In this document: positions 5,754 to 7,762 of the stretch, piece after piece | Layout of the letters: every line of letters starts with the position of its first letter | Position numbering within the stretch: the stretch's first letter is position 1 | Assembly (NCBI GenBank): GCA_030040115.1 | Contig: JASHUH010000015.1 | Coordinates: 1-7,762, forward strand | Reading direction: 5' to 3' | DNA from: Acidobacteriaceae bacterium | GTDB taxonomy: Bacteria; Acidobacteriota; Terriglobia; Terriglobales; Acidobacteriaceae | DNA length: 7,762 bases | Position numbers and translations under genes: made by a program | The notes under the pieces: generated by a model | The model's database searches: none | Told to the model about the DNA's origin: nothing | The model's input: the letters and a program-made list of their open reading frames with translations, nothing else

Positions 5754-5759
5754 GGAGGT
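5754..5759 (+). promoter_or_regulatory. Ribosome binding site GGAGGT of the ADOP permease
   Basis: GGAGGT lies 3 nt before GTG 5763. The frame is also open upstream but offers no ATG or GTG near, and the family's conserved N-terminus begins right after 5763, so this site decides the start. Confidence 0.6.
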
Positions 5760-5762
5760 GCA

Positions 5763-7762
5763 GTGTTACGCGATTGGATCTTTGCCCTGCGCCAGTTAAA
5801 ATCCTCGCCGGGCTTTTTGATCGCCGCGGTGGCCACGTTGGCGTTGGGCATGGGCGCGAACATCGCCATCTTCACGCTGGTGGATTCGATCCTGCTTCGC
5901 CCGCTCCCGTTTCCTCAGCAAGAGCGGCTCATGCGCATTGAAGGCAGCCCGGAGGACGCCGACGCATTCCTCTTCCCCAAGGGCTGGATTCGCGCGCTGG
6001 ATCAGCACTCGGCCGCCTTTGCGGCCATCAGCGGTTTTGGCGCAGACACTGAATCGAACGTGGGCGACGCAAGCTCGACGGAGCGCGTCTTCGGCGCGCA
6101 AGTGATGGTCAATGCTTTCGGCGCTCTCGCCGTGCAACCGGCGTCTGGCCGCTTCTTTGCGCCCGGCGACGCCATCGCCGGCCACGATCCCGTGGTGGTG
6201 CTGAGTTACGGGTTCTGGATGGAGCGCTTTGGCGGAAGCTCCGCCGCGGTCGGCCAGACCATCCGCATCGACGGCGTCTCCCGCCGTATTCTCGGCGTCA
6301 TGCCTGCGGGTGTGCATTTTCCGTACGCGGACACGCAGTTTGTCACGCCGGTGACCTTCAAAACCAACGACGCCATCGATGCGTGGGCGGATTTCAACCT
6401 GCGCGCTTTCGGCCGGCTCAAGCCCGGAGTGGCGCCTGCGCAGGCGCAAGCCGAAGTGCGCGGCCTGCAAGCGCACCTGCTGCCCTTGTTTCCGTGGGTA
6501 ATGCCCGACGCCTGGGCGGCCAATACGACCGTGGTCCCGCTTTTGGAGTCGGAGGTCGGCCCCATGCGCCCACGTTTGCTGCTGCTTTTTGCGGCAGTCG
6601 GCCTCATCCTGCTTATCGCTTGCGCCAACGTCGCCAACCTCATGCTGGCGCGGGCCGCGGGCCGCGAGCGCGAAATGGCGATTCGCGGCGCGTTGGGCGC
6701 TTCGGGTGCGCGCCTGCTGCGGCAACTGCTTGCCGAAAGCGTGGTGCTCGGCCTGCTGGCCGGCGTTACCGGAACCCTCGCCGCCGCCTTCAGCCTGCGC
6801 GCCTTCGTCGGCTTGCTGCCAGCCAACACGCCGCGCCTCGCCGACGTGTCGCTGAGCTGGCATGTTTTGGCCTTCGCCGCCGCCGCGTCCATCCTTGGCG
6901 GTTTGCTCTTCGGCCTGATCCCGGCGCTGCGCATGGCCGCGCCGCAATTGGGCGATTCGCTGCACTCCGGCGCCCGCACCGTAGCCGGCAAAGCCGGCCA
7001 GTTCCGCGAATCCATGGCGCTGGTGGTGGGGCAGATTGCGCTTTCTGTCCTGGTGGTCACCGCGGCGGGGCTCATGCTGCACAGCCTGTGGAACCTGATG
7101 CAGGTGAACCCGGGCTTTCACGCCACGCGCGTCGTCACGGCCGAGGTTTCGCTCGACGCGGACACCTGCCCCAGCATCATTTCCGGCGGCACTCTGGGCG
7201 CGCCTGGCCACTGCTGGGCGTTCTTTAACACGCTGCTCGATCGTCTGCAGGGATTACCTGGGCTCGAGGACATGGCGCTGACCGGCTCGCTTCCGCTCAA
7301 CGGGATTGAAGGCAATTTTGTGTTCGACGCCGAGAGGCATCCTCGCGCCGCACGGCAATTGGCGTTTGTGGCTACGGCTCGCACCGTCTCACCAGGCTAC
7401 TTTACCGCGCTCGGCCTGAATCTGTTGCGCGGCCGCCTGCTCGACGCCCAGGACGCCTCGGGAGCCAGCCACGCCGTAGTGATCGACCAGAAAATGGCTG
7501 AAGAACTGTGGCCTCATGAGAACCCACTGGGAAAACACATCATCAATGTAGCCGCGGAGAAGACCCCGGGGATATGGAATGCGCAATACGCGCTCGCGGT
7601 GGTGGGCGTGGTGAGCAACACGCACGAAGGCAGCGTGGCGAGCAGTTATGGCATGGAGATTTATGAGCCCATGATCCTGCTGCTGGAGCAGCCTTCCATG
7701 TATGTGCTGCTGCGCACCTCGGCAAGCGCGGGGCAAGCCGCCGATGAACTGCGCCAAGCCGT
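5763..7762 (+). CDS. ADOP-family duplicated ABC permease, N-terminal 666 residues
   Basis: The frame runs without a stop from GTG 5763 to the window end. ADOP proteins (about 800-900 residues) are tandemly duplicated MacB/FtsX permeases abundant in Acidobacteriota, usually lacking a linked ATPase; substrates are unknown. Visible: FALRQLKSSPGFLIAAVATL with TM1 about 18-40 and LLRPLPF; first periplasmic MacB_PCD domain about 45-265; TM2 about 271-294 with ACANVANLMLARAAGRERE; coupling segment EMAIRGALGASGARLL (304-319); TM3 about 323-350; TM4 about 367-389, ending FGLIPALRMA; a linker with LHSGAR; TM5 about 418-440 starting the second half (LWNLMQVNPGF); and the second periplasmic domain to the end. 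Cys469 and Cys484 sit in a short loop there. Probably 150-200 residues, with the last three helices, lie beyond the window. The long open frames on the opposite strand are codon-bias shadows. Confidence 0.93.
   Translation, partial: MLRDWIFALRQLKSSPGFLIAAVATLALGMGANIAIFTLVDSILLRPLPFPQQERLMRIEGSPEDADAFLFPKGWIRALDQHSAAFAAISGFGADTESNVGDASSTERVFGAQVMVNAFGALAVQPASGRFFAPGDAIAGHDPVVVLSYGFWMERFGGSSAAVGQTIRIDGVSRRILGVMPAGVHFPYADTQFVTPVTFKTNDAIDAWADFNLRAFGRLKPGVAPAQAQAEVRGLQAHLLPLFPWVMPDAWAANTTVVPLLESEVGPMRPRLLLLFAAVGLILLIACANVANLMLARAAGREREMAIRGALGASGARLLRQLLAESVVLGLLAGVTGTLAAAFSLRAFVGLLPANTPRLADVSLSWHVLAFAAAASILGGLLFGLIPALRMAAPQLGDSLHSGARTVAGKAGQFRESMALVVGQIALSVLVVTAAGLMLHSLWNLMQVNPGFHATRVVTAEVSLDADTCPSIISGGTLGAPGHCWAFFNTLLDRLQGLPGLEDMALTGSLPLNGIEGNFVFDAERHPRAARQLAFVATARTVSPGYFTALGLNLLRGRLLDAQDASGASHAVVIDQKMAEELWPHENPLGKHIINVAAEKTPGIWNAQYALAVVGVVSNTHEGSVASSYGMEIYEPMILLLEQPSMYVLLRTSASAGQAADELRQA

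Noticed and set aside
5303..5941. 212-residue plus-strand frame bridging the hydrolase tail and the ADOP start
   Set aside because: It overlaps two well-supported genes in another frame and has irregular, Arg/Ser/Pro-rich composition.
5796..7211. 471-residue open frame on the minus strand, and a 289-residue one at 6206-7075
   Set aside because: Both lie antisense to the ADOP permease, whose frame matches the family throughout. The products are Arg/Ala/Gln/His-rich with no domain, as expected from mirrored GC-rich codons.

Overview
The window looks like chromosomal DNA from a GC-rich member of the Acidobacteriota. This is inferred from gene content. The window holds an ADOP-type 'duplicated orphan permease', a second ATPase-less MacB/FtsX-type permease, an S53 (sedolisin/kumamolisin) protease, an HpnI-like hopanoid glycosyltransferase, and intergenic tandem heptamers of the AGTGGTC/AGTTCNN kind. 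No ribosomal gene or other taxonomic marker is present. I see no tRNA, rRNA, CRISPR array, transposase or prophage gene.

Layout, left to right. (1) Positions 1-693, plus: the C-terminal part of a secreted S53 serine-carboxyl peptidase, cut by the window start. (2) Positions 694-906: gap between convergent genes with a perfect 12-bp GC hairpin, probably a shared terminator. (3) Positions 907-2301, minus: HpnI-like membrane glycosyltransferase with an unusual insert of about 70 residues rich in Pro and Ala. (4) Positions 2302-2453: gap with two opposed heptamer arrays around a hairpin. (5) Positions 2454-3704, minus: orphan MacB-type ABC permease. (6) Positions 3705-4014: divergent intergenic region with a seven-unit heptamer array, an AT-rich island and two hairpins. 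(7) Positions 4015-4470, plus: Nudix hydrolase, overlapping by 4 bp (8) positions 4467-5537, plus: a membrane-anchored alpha/beta hydrolase. (9) Positions 5538-5762: short gap with no convincing gene, a weak promoter candidate and a good ribosome binding site. (10) Positions 5763-7762, plus: an ADOP permease that stays open to the window end and so lacks its stop codon here.

Functionally this is a set of small units rather than one pathway. The Nudix and hydrolase genes form a translationally coupled pair. The permease and glycosyltransferase genes run in the same direction and may be co-transcribed, but repeat-bearing sequence separates them. The two FtsX-type permeases are on opposite strands and neither has an ATPase gene in the window. 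I did not find a clearly new multi-gene system. The most notable signals are the heptamer arrays abutting gene boundaries, the linker insert in the glycosyltransferase, and the structured leader before the Nudix gene.
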